NCBI GenBank assembly: GCA_039621445.1
Contig: CP154954.1
Span: 58,858,701-58,922,700, forward strand
Reading direction: 5' to 3'
From: Euglena gracilis
Taxonomy: Eukaryota > Euglenida > Euglenophyceae > Euglenales
Length of the DNA: 64,000 bases
Below are positions 45,348 to 56,806 of this stretch, piece by piece (position 1 is the stretch's first letter; every line of letters starts with the position of its first letter). The notes under the pieces are model-generated. The model saw only the letters and a list, made by a program, of their open reading frames with translations. It did not search any database and had not been told where the DNA came from. Both the position numbers and the translations under genes were made by a program.

Positions 45348-46655
45348 GACGGTTTTGCCTTTTCGAACCTCCTCCTCGGTGGGACAAGTTTCAGTGTCAT
45401 TCATTTGTTCCAAGGTCGCCCCAACCGCACGTCCACTTGGATCAACCCTTAAAACATATGGTTTATCGTGGTTTGCCCTTTGAAGAATCAAACTCTCACA
45501 AAGTTTTCTTTTGATTTCCACAAAACATCGGATGTCCTCCTCTGAATATTCAATCCGTTTTTTGCTCCTCTTTTTTCCTTCAGCTCGTGGTACTTTCAAC
45601 TTTTCCTGAAGGGGGGCCACAATTTCTGCGTAATTTTTCACGTATTCCGAGTAATAATTTGTGAAACCGAGAAATGCTCTCATGGCTGTAATGGTGGGGG
45701 GTAATTCCCAATTCTCAATAGCCCTTAATTTTCCAGGGGCGGGCTTTCTCGTCCCCTTACTTAATTTGTGTCCACAAAACTCAACTTCAACCAAAAAAAA
45801 TTCACATTTCCGTGGATCACAACCAAAACGGTCATCTTTCGCAACATCCAAAACTTCCCTTAACTCTTTGTCGTGTTTTGTGAGCAAATCTTCCCACCCC
45901 CCTTTTTCAATCCGTGTGCCCGCCAAAATATCGTCTATGTATGGGTCCGCTATGTGTTGGACAGATCTCAAACGGTCATTCATCATTTGCTGAAATTGTC
46001 CCGAAGCATTCATTAAACCCATTACATTGACTCTCCATTGCACAATCCCAAAAGGTGTGTATGTGCATGTGATATGCCTACTTTCGGGGTGTAAGGGTTG
46101 TTGGTTGAAGGCCTCCCTCAAATCCAAAATGGAGAAAATTTGTTTTGCCCCTTGCCTTACGAGCAAATCGGAAATTAAGGGCATCACGTAATGTCCCCGG
46201 AGGGTTTGGCTATTGGGGCCTCTCATGTCGACAACTCCTCTATATTCTCCTGGTTTTTTCTTGGGAACCACAAAACCTTGAACAAGCCATTCCACTTTTC
46301 CTCTTTCTGGAAACTCTACATATTTTTTGTCCAACCAACCCTGGGCAACTTTCCTGTAAGCCTCTTGTCGCTCCCCGTGTAAAGAAAATGGTTTTTGCCG
46401 AACGGGTTTTGCATCGGGTTTCAACGGAATATAAGCATTCCCAAAGGGGCCTCTCACGGGGGGGGTCAAAAATGATTTCCGGGTTTAGGACTGTATCCGC
46501 ATAGTCATTCATAATGGAGGCACGCAAATTCTCCACCCTCTCATTGACAATCCTGGCACCTTCAGGAGTACAAAATTACAACTGTGGTCATCACTCCCCC
46601 ACAATTTTTGTGCGATGTAACAAATTTCCTTCCTTATAAGATATTGGGGCTCCAC
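45348..46655 (-). pseudogene. GY-M reverse transcriptase
   Basis: From 46655 the frame reads 'VEPQYLIRKEICYIAQKLWG', then after one shift 'GARIVNERVENLRASIMNDYADTVLNPEIIF'. A second shift at the G run 46457-46464 leads into 'PPVRGPFGNAYIPLKPDAKPVRQKPF'. RT motifs: 'VVPKKKPGEYRGVVDMRGPN', motif A 'FSILDLREAFNQQ', motif B 'GLMNASGQFQQMM', motif C 'PYIDDILAGT', thumb 'EFCGHKLSKGTRKP', then the RNase H start 'VLRVDPSGRAVG'. Catalytic Asp residues are intact. The breaks are single-base changes, one of them at a homopolymer. Confidence 0.87.
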
Positions 46656-46717
46656 TGTGTACCAGGCAGCCGTGTGGGCCAGGGTATGTAGGTATAAGCC
46701 TACGGCCAGATATGAGC
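46656..46717 (+). repeat. Fragment of a GY-2-type LTR 5' end
   Basis: TGTGTACCAGGCAGCCGT and about 40 more bases resemble the first part of the GY-2 LTR that starts at 46818, with short indels. About 100 bp of apparent GY-M Pol (46718-46817, minus: ELVKWESQGIGQGEAYKN) separate the two. This may be a remnant of an earlier insertion or a rearrangement. Confidence 0.6.
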
Positions 46718-46817
46718 AGACTTTGACAAAGAACTAATGGTTTTCAAGTTTTTATAAGCCTCCCCCTGCCCAATTCCTTGACTTTCCCACTTGACAAGTT
46801 CCCGTTTCACTGGGTAC

Positions 46818-47235
46818 TGTGTACCAGGCAGCCGTAAGTCTATGGTACTGTGTTTGTAGGTATATCGCCAGATATAGCTCTGAGCCCCATACACAGTACT
46901 ATGCTCTGGTATTCCTACAGATGGCCAACGGCCTGAATTAGGAATAGCAAAGCCTAATTCTGGTTCTCTCTCCACAGGTGGTATTCTTTTTTCTTTTTTT
47001 TGTTTGCAAGACTGTTTCCAAGTTTCTTTTTCACGTTTGAAGTCCTGAAAGGACATTTGTCACTTTGTCTGGTCCGTAGCCCATAGGGCTCCTCCCCTGT
47101 CTTGTGCTCTGCCTCTTAATTGGGGAAAAGGGCAATACAACTTTTATATTTTGTTTTATATTTTTTTCTTGTTACTCCTACCTATATCTTTTCCTGCGCA
47201 CCAAAGGGCGAAAGCGTAAAGGTAGGACGTACACT
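46818..47235 (+). repeat. GY-2 5' LTR
   Basis: 418 bp from TGTGTACCAGGC to GACGTACACT, with the same end sequences as GY-1 and GY-3. It has a TATA-like A/T stretch near 47150 and the CCACAGGTGGTATTCTT motif (46973-46989). Confidence 0.85.
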
Positions 47236-47244
47236 TGGTAGCAG
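47236..47244 (+). other. GY-2 primer binding site (initiator tRNA-Met)
   Basis: TGGTAGCAG adjoins the LTR; the next base (T) departs from the GY-1/GY-3 site. Confidence 0.82.
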
Positions 47245-47496
47245 TTTAGGTTTTTTCGATCCTTTTGACCGCAAACGGTCGTGTGGTGCCCCGCCTATAG
47301 GCGACCACAGGCACTACAAGCCGTTTCCGGCCAAAGCCGTACGCACGGACACGTCCTCTGACGGTTCGCAGTATACGCTGCTTCAAACCTCAGAGTTCGG
47401 GTCTCTGCTTACTTTTTATACTATCCCCTCTTTTTGCACTTGTTTCTGCATTTTACCCCACAATCTACACTTGGTTTTTGCGTTTTTGCCTTAAAA

Positions 47497-50400
47497 ATGC
47501 AGAGCACAACTCCCATCGACTACGCTGCATTGATTGGTTCACTTCGAGGACTTGAACCTGCAGCATCATTGATCAGCTCTAATGAGCATTCACAACCCCA
47601 TAGGGGTATTCACACATTGACTCATTCCAAAGGTAATCCTCCTTCCCCGCGTGTGTCACACCTATCGGTGTCTGTGTCGAGTAATCCTCCCCCCGCCCAA
47701 TGGGCATCCCCACACCTATCGGTGTCAAGCTCTATAGAGCAACCCCATGCCCAACAGGCACAACCCCTTTTGTTGGAAAGCCGATCGGCTAACACCCATT
47801 CCCCCCAGCGAGATCTCGCACTGGTGCCGATAGGCACATTTGACTCAGAGGCGGATACGCCACGGCAAATTTTTGTTGAGGGTGGGTTAGAAACACCATG
47901 TTTCTTTCAGCCCCCCCCTATGCTTCCCCCCACAAGTCCGATTGGACAATTGCCCGCACCACCCGATACGGGTTCTTTTCCGGCATTGCCATGGCATCCG
48001 GAGATGCGTTTAACAGTTCCGGCTTATACAAGTCCCACAGAGTCCATGAGCAGTGATGCGGAAGAATTGGAAAATATGTCCCCTCAACCCATCACCGTGA
48101 TTCAGCGCATAGTCGCAAATCTTCCAGTGGACCACCCGCTAACGCGGCAAATTTCCCATGTCCACACTTGTGTAGCGGATTGCGCTATGACACTTAACAA
48201 GGTTTTGGATTTTGCTGAAAACAACCAAAAGGTTGTAGAACACAAGCTGAATTACCTTTGGAGTTATGTGCGTGATGTTGGCCAATATTGCCAAACAAAC
48301 TTTCAGTCCACCAATGTGGACCTAGCAACTTTGCGACAAGGTTTAGACACACATTTGCAGACATATTTGCCACAACACTTCCAAAAAGTGAGTGAAGCTA
48401 TGTGTGAAACACAATCCCGCAATGATGCGATTTTCTCCAACATGCAACATAGTTTGCAAGCTTTGTCTCATCAATTGGAGCCAATTACGGCAATTTTTCC
48501 ACAATTGCAGCAAAAGTTGCATGAGCCCCCCATCAAAAATCCCGATTTGGGACAATTTATTACAATGGAGCAATTCTCCTCCCTTGCAACCGCATTTCAG
48601 GAAGCGCAACAGCGCATTTTCCAGTTGAGCGGTGATTCCGCGAATTTTACCCACTTTTCTGCCCAAGTCAATGAAAGTTTTGCTCCCCGCACGTATGTGC
48701 AACAATTGGAGGAAAGACTTTCCCGATTGGAGCAGAAATCTTGCCATTGTGGTGAGATTCCCGCTGAAATTGCAAGTTTTCACACCCAAATCGCGAATAT
48801 CGCTAGTAGGATTGAGAATTTGCAGCAACAGTGGCAAAATGACACAATGGAATTCCGAACCGCAATCGCGGATTTGCAAAACCGCAATGCGGCAACCCGT
48901 GCGCCAACACCGGATATTAGTGGACTCAAGGCCACCATGTCCGACTTGCACAAACAGTTACAACAGGATGTTGGTAACATTGAAGCCTCATTGGCTAAGT
49001 TACACACCCGCTATGCGGAAGTAGCTGGTAGGATCCCGGATGTTACCGGCATTCAAACCGCGATAGCGGATTTGCACAAACGCATGCAGGAAATGAGCAC
49101 AAAAATGCTTCAGGTGCAATCACCACCCCAAGGCACATTGCCGTTACCAACACCTACCCCCACACTCCCAAAAACACACTTGGACAAGATTTGCGCTGAA
49201 ATGCGCGCGGAAAATCACCAAATCATGCAAGGATTTTGTGACAGTCTCATGAACACCGAGAAAACGGTGAAGCAGGATGTCACAAAACTGCAAAATGACA
49301 TTACCGCGCTATCCGCGCAAGTTTCTGTCTTGATGGAACAGCCAATGGCTGAAAAAGTCAAAAGTCCGCATTCGGACCACCCCACCAAGCCATCTCCACA
49401 ATTGGAGGCCATTTCCAGTGCGATGCGCACTTTGGTGACAAGAGTACAGGAATTGGACACTGGGTTTGGTGCAATTTCGCACGATTTTCAGTCAATTTCT
49501 GACAAAATCCCGCTTTTGGATGAACTACCCTCATACCGTAGGCGGATTAAGCGTTTGCAGGAGGATGTGGGTCGGATAACCGACAATTGGCAGGTTGTTG
49601 ACCATTTGGAGCAAAGTGTGCATGAATTTGCAACAAATTTGGACCAAATTCACGCACAACTGCGTTCCATCCACCAAAACCCGCAATCGGGTATGGTTGG
49701 CACACTTGCCGCATCTTCCAGCTCCAAAAGCGCTATTCGCGCACCAATTCCCGAGTCCACAGGCACATTGCCACCAAATCGCGTTTCCGCTCATGCGGTG
49801 GTTCCCCCACTAGCATTACCAGTCCCAATGGATGAGTTTTCGGATGATGAGTCGGGTTTTCAAGCGAAAACCAGACCCACCCCCCTCTTAAATCAAGAGA
49901 TTCGGGAATCCGAACTCATTCGTGGTATGATCCGCACCCCCACACCGGGTATTGGTCATACCTCCCAAATTCGCTTAGTAGCACCAATGGTGCAACCATG
50001 TGATACCTCACCCCCACATGCGCAACCGCATCACCATTCGCGCAATCGCGATTCCCCAAATTTGCATGGTACCTATGGTACACTAAGTGGTATGTTCCAT
50101 GCGCAATCGCAGAATAACCCGAACAATACCCTTGGTGCAACCACCGGAGTACCTGCACATGGTGCGATTTCGCGCCCGGGCCCACGCCCCTGGAATACCA
50201 CCGAAGGGCCACGGGTTTCTCAGAAAGATTTCAAAGGCACCATCGCGATAGCGAACAAGGTGAAGCCCCAATGGGACGGTGACCCCACCACGTGGAAACA
50301 ATTTTTCCGCGATTGGGAATATTACTGGGATTTGAAGGGACCCACCCAAGATGACAACCCGGAGGTAATCAAGATGGAATTCATCGATTGCCTCCCCAGG

Positions 50401-51642
50401 GATGAAAAAGAACGCGCCAGACAATTGGTCATTGGCAGGCGCATTTCTTTTGAAGAATTGGTTGAGCAATATGCTTCCTCATGCTCCAGTTTGGTTTCCA
50501 GAATCTGTCTGGAAAACAAATGGCGCCAATTCACCCCCCCGGACCGCAAATGGAAGTCGATAGACTTGTGGTACTCCAAGTGGCTTGCATTAGCAGCCGA
50601 GGTTGATGAGTTAGGGGAAAAGCAAATCAAAGAACAATTTGATGCGGTATTACTGCGCTACATCCCCAAACTCATCAAGGAAATTCACCGCGAGGAACTC
50701 GCGGGACACATTTTGACTCTCGATGAGAGATGGAATTATATTTCCAAACAAATGAAGTTATCACAACTTCTGGGACAGATTGAATCGTCATATCACCACC
50801 ACCCTACCGCGGGTGTACCCACCGGTTCAGTCCATGCAGTCCAAAGGACTACCTCCCCAAAATCACCAAAATCACCATCCAGTGATTCCAAAACGCGCTA
50901 TCCGCGCTCAAAACCCAAATCACCGACACGGGAATCAAAACCGCGCTATTCGCGCTCTTCTGACCAAGTTTTGGACAAAGTGTGCTTTTTGTGTAATCAA
51001 CCGGGACATATGTCTCGCGAATGTCCGAACCCCCAAGCGCGAAAGCGCAGTAAGAGCCCCCGAGGATCCCTCTCTTCCTGGAGTTCGCGTTCCTCACGAT
51101 CTGCGCATTCGCAGCGGTCGGGATACCGATCGGGTGATTGAAGACCGCGTTCCCGTTCACCCCACCGCAATAGCGGACGTGGTTTCAAACCGCGAGGTCG
51201 GTCCCCCCGCCCCCCTACCCACAATCGGGATGCCAATCGCGATTCTTCGCGATCTCGGTCGCGAAGTGGGTCATCCTCTTCGCGATCTGACCGCGGTCGA
51301 GCGGATATCCGCTCCCCGCGTCGCTATGATGCCAAAAGGCAATCGCACTCGCGCACCCGTTGTTCCCTTTGTGGGTCTAAAGACCACCATTCATCCAAGT
51401 GCCCCCGTTCCCGCTCTCCCCGCCCTAGCCATGGTCGTCGCGATTCCAATCGCGGTTCTGCCAATAGGCAGCGGGTTGGTTTCAAAATATCCTCTATCGA
51501 GGAAAAAGACCTGGCTTCGGGCAGGGAGGGGGATGAGAGCACCGAGGATGAGTTGGTGGAAGACAGGAATGCCATTCGCGCGATACGCGCAATTTAGTCT
51601 AGGAAGTCCACCATAGGCCAAAAGGCCGACTCCGATATGGAG
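47497..51642 (+). pseudogene. GY-2 Gag, long coiled-coil type
   Basis: The start is the ATG at 47497 (MQSTTPIDYAALIGSL), matched to GY-1. Order follows GY-1: Pro/Ser-rich N-terminus with 'GLETPCFFQPPPMLPP', long coiled coil (DISGLKATMSDLHKQLQQDVG, IQTAIADLHKRMQEM), capsid-like block (KDFKGTIAIANKVKPQWDGDPTTW to LKLSQLLGQI), zinc knuckle CFLCNQPGHMSREC, an RS-rich part and second zinc knuckle CSLCGSKDHHSSKC. Two stops not seen in GY-1 interrupt it in frame: TGA 51139-51141 and TAG 51595-51597. The frame then reaches the shared UAG at 51643. Confidence 0.87.
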
Positions 51643-51645
51643 TAG
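51643..51645 (+). promoter_or_regulatory. GY-2 Gag-Pol UAG, candidate readthrough stop
   Basis: GAG TAG GGG AGC, with Gag above and Pol below in one frame, identical to GY-1 at 36232-36234. The following residues (GSPRSEGTDLWADEQMEVG) are also shared, so this is homologous coding sequence on both sides of the stop. Confidence 0.65.
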
Positions 51646-54600
51646 GGGAGCCCGAGGTCTGAGGGCACGGACCTCTGGGCTGATGAACAGATGGAGGTAG
51701 GAACTGATCACCCCTGCCCCCCCTGCCCATCGGTCTTTTTGGTCGGTACCCGGAAAATTTTCGGGTCCCCCCCTCCCCCCGCCAAATTTTTGCTTGGAAT
51801 GTTGAGCAAAGTAAGCCAAGGGTCATGGAACAGTTGGCGCAACAACAATTTTACACCCGACCCTTCGCTTTGCGTACCCCCCATGGAACTTTTGGTCCAA
51901 GCGAAAATCAAAACTCAAAATTTCTGTGCACAAGCCAAAATTTTAGTCGACACAGGGTGTCGAATCCCCCTTCTTTTCCGCAAAGGACTTATACCCACCC
52001 CCCTCTTGGTTCATGCCAAGAATCCCATCAAAATTATGACCGCTGACAACAGCCCCATGTGCGGTGGTGACTTGGGATGCATTTTGGACATAGTCCTCCC
52101 CATTATCCCGAAGCACCACACACCCCCCCCACAATTCCAAAATTTTCTGGGTACTTGGGCATTCGAGGCGAATATCGCCGGGTCAGATGTCATACTCGGT
52201 TTTCCGTTCCTCCGGCAACACCGATTGGTGGTGGATTGTCCTTCGCACGGTTTGCGCACTACCCCCCGCACACACACCACACCCCCGAACTTGTTCCCCG
52301 TGACATCCCCCAGGATGTCCCCCCGCATTTCAACAACGTTTTCCACAACCGAAAACACCGTTTCCTACCCTAGGGGTAAAGAGAAAGCTGCCCCCCTACC
52401 CACCGCACTTTTACCGCTCGTTTCCCATGCGGTAGGGAAAGCCAGTAGCTTAACCCCGCACGTTTCGCTGGGTTCCCAGGCGAAAGCCCAAAGGCCTGAA
52501 GAAATTTCGGTGTCGAGTAGCCGCCCAGCTGCACAACTTTTACGTTTTCCACCAGGTGTGTCGAGTTCAGACACCCCTGTACACCCCCCAGCAGCTACCC
52601 CACCGACACCAACTTATGCACTGACACCCACACAAACGCGCACCACATGCACCACCCCTCCTACCAATGCGCTCACTGTCGGAGAATTTCCGCTTACCAT
52701 GATTTTGATTGTGGATGTCTAGTTGAAACATCCAAACTAATCCGATTGGATCCCGCAACCGGGAATTTTCCCCCCCCTTCACCTGGTAGTTGTACCTCTA
52801 CACTTGGTACGGATTTAATAGATAACCAAAAGGTACACAGCCTTGATACCATGGGTGATACACCCATCAGCACACTTGGTAATTATGCACAGCTCACAAA
52901 TCCACTTGGCAGTTTTTCGCAATTCGCGAAAGTGAATCGAGCACTACAGTGCAAAGGCATAGCCTCCCTCTTCGGATTTGCGCATAGCGCCCCCTATGCG
53001 CCTATGGCGCTCTCCAACACCTCCGCGCATATCGCGCTTGCCGCACATAGTGCGAATCCCGCGCATATCGCGCATTCCGCGCTATCGCGCATCACCGATG
53101 ATTGGGTATATGCCCAACCCACCCATGCCCCCCCTGGATTGAGTCCTATGGACATGTATGTGGATGATTCACAATTTCGTTGTTCTGTGTTAAAGCGTGT
53201 TCACCCCCTTCAGGATGTTGAGCAGATCTCCAAGTACACCAAGGATACCTGGAATGCTTTTCAATTTGGTCAATATCGAATTTTGAAACATTGGTTTTCA
53301 AAAATCGCAGATATGGCGGATTCCTTTGATTTGACCTTAGAAATTGATGCATTCTCCTCCAACGCGCATTCGCGATTACCGCGACACTGGTCGCAACATT
53401 CTAACGCTTTTGATAAGTTTTGGGGAGACACTATCCTATGGATGCATCCCCCCCTGAAACTTATCCCGCTTGTTGTAGATAAGATTTTCCAGGATCAAGC
53501 GCGAGGCGCATTACTTGTTCCTGTGAATTCCAAAGCGGAATGGTTTCAAAATTTGACTTATGTCACATTTTATTGGTGGGACCTACCAAACGATGTTCCT
53601 CTATTCGAGGATTTCCGTGGAGTGGTATTACCACCTTTTCAGGAAATCATTTTCCGTGTTTGTTTCTTTGATGCTTTTCATGTTTCTCAATCTCCACCCC
53701 TGAATGTTAGTGTGTTGGATCATACCGACTATGTGGGAGCCGATACGGCTTTTGTCCATAATGCCGATAGGCATCACCGTTCGGAACCCCCTATGGTCGA
53801 TATGACCCATACACAGGTTTCCGCTGTCATTGAAAGTGCAGGACAGCATCCCAAATCAGCAGAATTTTGTACGCGCATCAGTCGCGAATTTTCTGCTGTT
53901 TTGGAAAAAAAAAAAAAAAAAACCCCCCCCTGTTTACGGCGTGATATAGATCCCGCTATCCGCGGACCTTTTGGCGTTTGTAAGATTGAGCTTAAGGAAG
54001 GCGCAAAGCCAATGCATCGGAAATTTTTCCGTTGTTCCGGAGAAAGAGAGATAGCTCTCAATGAAATGATTGAAAAGCTCATAGAGCGGAAGTGGATCAT
54101 CCCTTCCAAGAGTGAATGGACCTCCCAAGCTTTTGTGGTTCCTAAGCCCCCAGACCCATCAGGTCAGAAAAAGTGGAGGCTGGTACTGGATTATCGGTAC
54201 TTAAACTCACAGACTAAGGATGACCCATTCCCGTTACCTCTAATAGAGGACCTTATCACAAAACAAGCGGATAACCGCTTGTGGTCAATCTTCGACCTGG
54301 AGGATGGTTTCCACCAAATGCATCTGGATCCCGATTCGCAAGCCTATACGGCTTTTGTAACATCCAAAGGTGTTTACCAATGGACGGTTTTACCAATGGG
54401 TGTTAAGAATGGACCAGCAATGTTTCAGCGCATGATCCAATGGGTCTTACGGGATTTACCGTTTGCGCTGGTATACATTGATGATGTTTTGGTTGGTACC
54501 CCCCCTCCCTCAGCGAATACACACGAGAATATCCTCGACATTCACTATCGTGATGTTCGCGCGGTATTAGCCGCATTTCTCAAACACAGACTCTTTGTCA

Positions 54601-55197
54601 AAGGCGCCAAAATGCACTTATTTCGCGAAACGATAAAGTTTTGCGGTCACATTCTCAATAATGGCCAACGCCGAGCGGCGCCTAGCAAACTAGAGGCCAT
54701 TAAGAAATGGACACCTGAGGTCATCAAGACCATCACCCATTTGAAAGGATTTTTGGGATTAGCCCAATATTACGCGATTTACATGAAAGATTTCGCGAAA
54801 ATCGCGGTACCTCTATCGAGGCAACTCAAAAATCGCACACCCGAAAATACCAAAGTCAAATGGGACGCAGATATGCGTGAAGCTCTAGAGAGCATTAAAA
54901 AGCTAATGCTTGAAAATGTCGTACTCGACATCGCGGATCCCTACAAGCCTTATGTGCTAGAAGTCGATAGCAGCGATTATGCTGTAGGCGGAGTCCTAAG
55001 CCAGCATAATGCGGCTAACGAATTACGCCCTGTAGCATTCTTCAGTAGAAAGCTACAAGGTGAAGATGGCAAAGGCCAAGTTAAATGGAGTATCCGCGAG
55101 AAGGAAACGTACGCAATCGTACTTATATTACAAAAATTCCGTAGCTGGGTCGCCAGCTCCTTGGTGCAAATACTGGTGTTGACTGACCATGAGAGTC
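51646..55197 (+). pseudogene. GY-2 Pol: protease, DIRS-tail-like domain, RT, partial RNase H
   Basis: Protease 'ILVDTGCRIPLLF' lies in the first phase (to 52722). A shift near 52650-52720 leads to the second phase with 'QCAHCRRISA..DFDCGCLV' and the block 'LEIDAFSSNAHSRLPRHWSQHSNAF..PPLKLIPLVVDKI'. RT follows: 'WRLVLDYRYLNSQTKDDPF', 'LPMGVKNGPAMF', 'YIDDVLVGT', 'FCGHILNNG'. RNase H is 'VLEVDSSDYAVGGVLSQHN' to 'LTDHES', where the element ends. Unlike GY-1, RT to RNase H is uninterrupted. A tract of 18 A and 8 C (53905-53930) replaces about eight codons without breaking the frame. Confidence 0.88.
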
Positions 55198-55786
55198 AAA
55201 AACCTCCGGGGGAAGACAGAAACCCCAATTTGTCAATCGCTGGCAAGTGTCATCGAAATTCCCCTCCCTTTCAGGAACATCATTGTCGTTTCCTTGCCCC
55301 CCCCTCTGTCCCTTGTCATTCAATTTTAAGTGTGAAGGGTGAAATGACCGGTGCCGTTTGTTCACACCCCTCAAAAGTGTGAGATCATCCCCATTTCGTG
55401 CCAAGGCGTGTAAGTGAGGGAAAACACCCAAGTGGTGTTCATACAACCATTGTAAAGAAATAATGGCATCCACATCGATTCTTGCCTCATAGAAAATTCC
55501 TTTTGCTTCAAAAATTTCGACCACTGGCATTCCATTCTGAAATTGGTCGAAAAACAATGAAAGTTCCACCTCCCTTTTTCCACCCTCCATTTCCTGTCCC
55601 GAAGCCACTATTAACTTCAAAGGTCGTGAGGACATTCTGAAAAAATGCTGAGAAGTGAGTGATTTTTTCACCAAATTAACTTCTGCCCCCGTGTCAACAA
55701 GAATTCTGAAAAAGTTTTGCTCTCTGTTTGGGAGGCCCACCTGCAACCTCATTAACAATTGCCAAACATCTTCCTGGTGCACAAAA
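55198..55786 (-). pseudogene. GY-M aspartic protease
   Basis: The active site is LVDTGAEVNLV (D-T-G, about 55687-55695), followed by 'SSRPLKLIVASGQEMEGGKREVELSL' and 'EIFEAKGIFYEARIDVDAIISLQWL', a typical retropepsin with its flap region. It continues the methyltransferase frame above, separated only by a TAA near 55787-55789. The C-terminal linker (HPSHLKLNDKGQRGGQGND) is cut by GY-2 at 55198. The protease would process the Gag-Pol chain, including release of the methyltransferase. Confidence 0.85.
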
Positions 55787-55789
55787 TTT

Positions 55790-56803
55790 TATTTTCCAAC
55801 GGCAAAAGCATGTCTTTCTCCAATCATTCTGTTTGGAATGTAAATAGAAACGGACTCATTCTCACCCATTAAAAAACTTGGGGGGGATGAGTTTGATTCA
55901 CCAACCCACTCCCTGAGCTCTTCTTGTGTCAATCCTGCAAAAGGTAAATGCTCCACACCTTGTGATGCCTGACTTTCCATTTCCCCATCTTCGGTAGGCA
56001 TTGTGAAACGCACCTCTTTTCTTCGGGGAGGGGGGGTAGGTTTTGAGTGTGTTGTGTTGGCAGACTGGGTGGTAGAATTATTTGCATGGTCAAACGTTAA
56101 ACCACTTGTTTCGGCAACCAAAGAATCGGTTTGAATCGCCCAGTTGATGAGATACTCAATCAACGCATGGGGGATTCGACCTTTCATTTTTTGTGAGACT
56201 GTACCCTTTGGTTCCCCCAGTCTCACTTTGTGTCTTTTGGTGCCCGGGAGCAAGTTTTCGCAGGTCAACAAATTACACAACCTTTCTGGCACTCCTTTGA
56301 AATACTCTGAAATCCAGAATCGGGTTGTTTTTTGGTATCCCCATGATGAAAATTGGCAATAATCAAAATCGACATAGGGTATATTTTCCATAAAAGGTCT
56401 CGTTCTCAGGAAACCCCTCCTTGGATTCTCGATCCACCAAAAATGAGGATCGAACCATTGAATCATTTTGAGGGTTTGCAAAACAATAGCATCAGCAAAT
56501 TCAAAATCCCTTGGCAAAATAGAACGTGCCGTGCTGTATGCCTCACAGGGGCATTGATGCGGTGATGACATAAAAAGAATGAGGATTCCATTGTTTATAA
56601 TTCCATTGCAAAATGTCGACCAAAATGGTTGGGTTTGTTTTGGGATCCAAATCTAGACTCACAACATGGAAGTTGTGTTTTCGAAAACAATCACCAACAA
56701 CACCCGACCAAGAAAACAGGTCCAACATTGCCAATTGTCGGGGGGCATGAATAGAATAGGCGCCACGCCTTGGGACCGACCCCTTCCCAAGGCGTTGGCA
56801 GCC
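55790..56803 (-). pseudogene. GY-M C5-cytosine DNA methyltransferase domain and linker
   Basis: A small C5-MTase at the N-terminus of Pol. Motif I: MLDLFSWSGVVGDCF (about 56690-56734), then 'VVSLDLDPKTNPTILVDILQW'. Motif IV: FYVITAS-M-P then C-E-A-Y-S-T-A-R; the catalytic Cys codon is 56545-56547. A C4 run (56548-56551 on plus) carries one extra base, splitting Pro and Cys into different phases. Motif VI: WWIENPRRG (about 56413-56436). Motif VIII: DYCQFSSWGYQKTTRFW. No target-recognition region is obvious; at about 190 residues it resembles compact phage-type enzymes. A Ser/Thr/Pro linker follows to the protease. It would methylate DNA at cytosine, probably the element's own copies or target chromatin (inference). 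Confidence 0.85.
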
Positions 56804-56806
56804 CTA
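56804..56806 (-). promoter_or_regulatory. GY-M stop between Gag and methyltransferase, possible readthrough site
   Basis: CAG TAG GGC, with the frame open on both sides from the basic C-terminus of Gag into the methyltransferase. The GY-1/GY-2 family uses the same codon at its Gag-Pol joint. With only one copy, a chance nonsense mutation is equally possible. Confidence 0.4.

Larger units (their letters stand above)
46818..55197 (+). mobile_element. GY-2, Ty3/gypsy element truncated at its 3' side
   Basis: It runs from the 5' LTR (46818-47235) through primer site, Gag, UAG, protease, DIRS-tail-like domain, RT and part of RNase H. The match to GY-1 stops abruptly at 55197, inside LTDHES of RNase H. 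There it meets GY-M protease sequence on the opposite strand. The second half of RNase H, integrase, chromodomain, any ORF3 and the 3' LTR are missing. It lies inside GY-M between protease and RT. Deletion after insertion, or an assembly join, would both explain the 3' edge. Confidence 0.87.
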
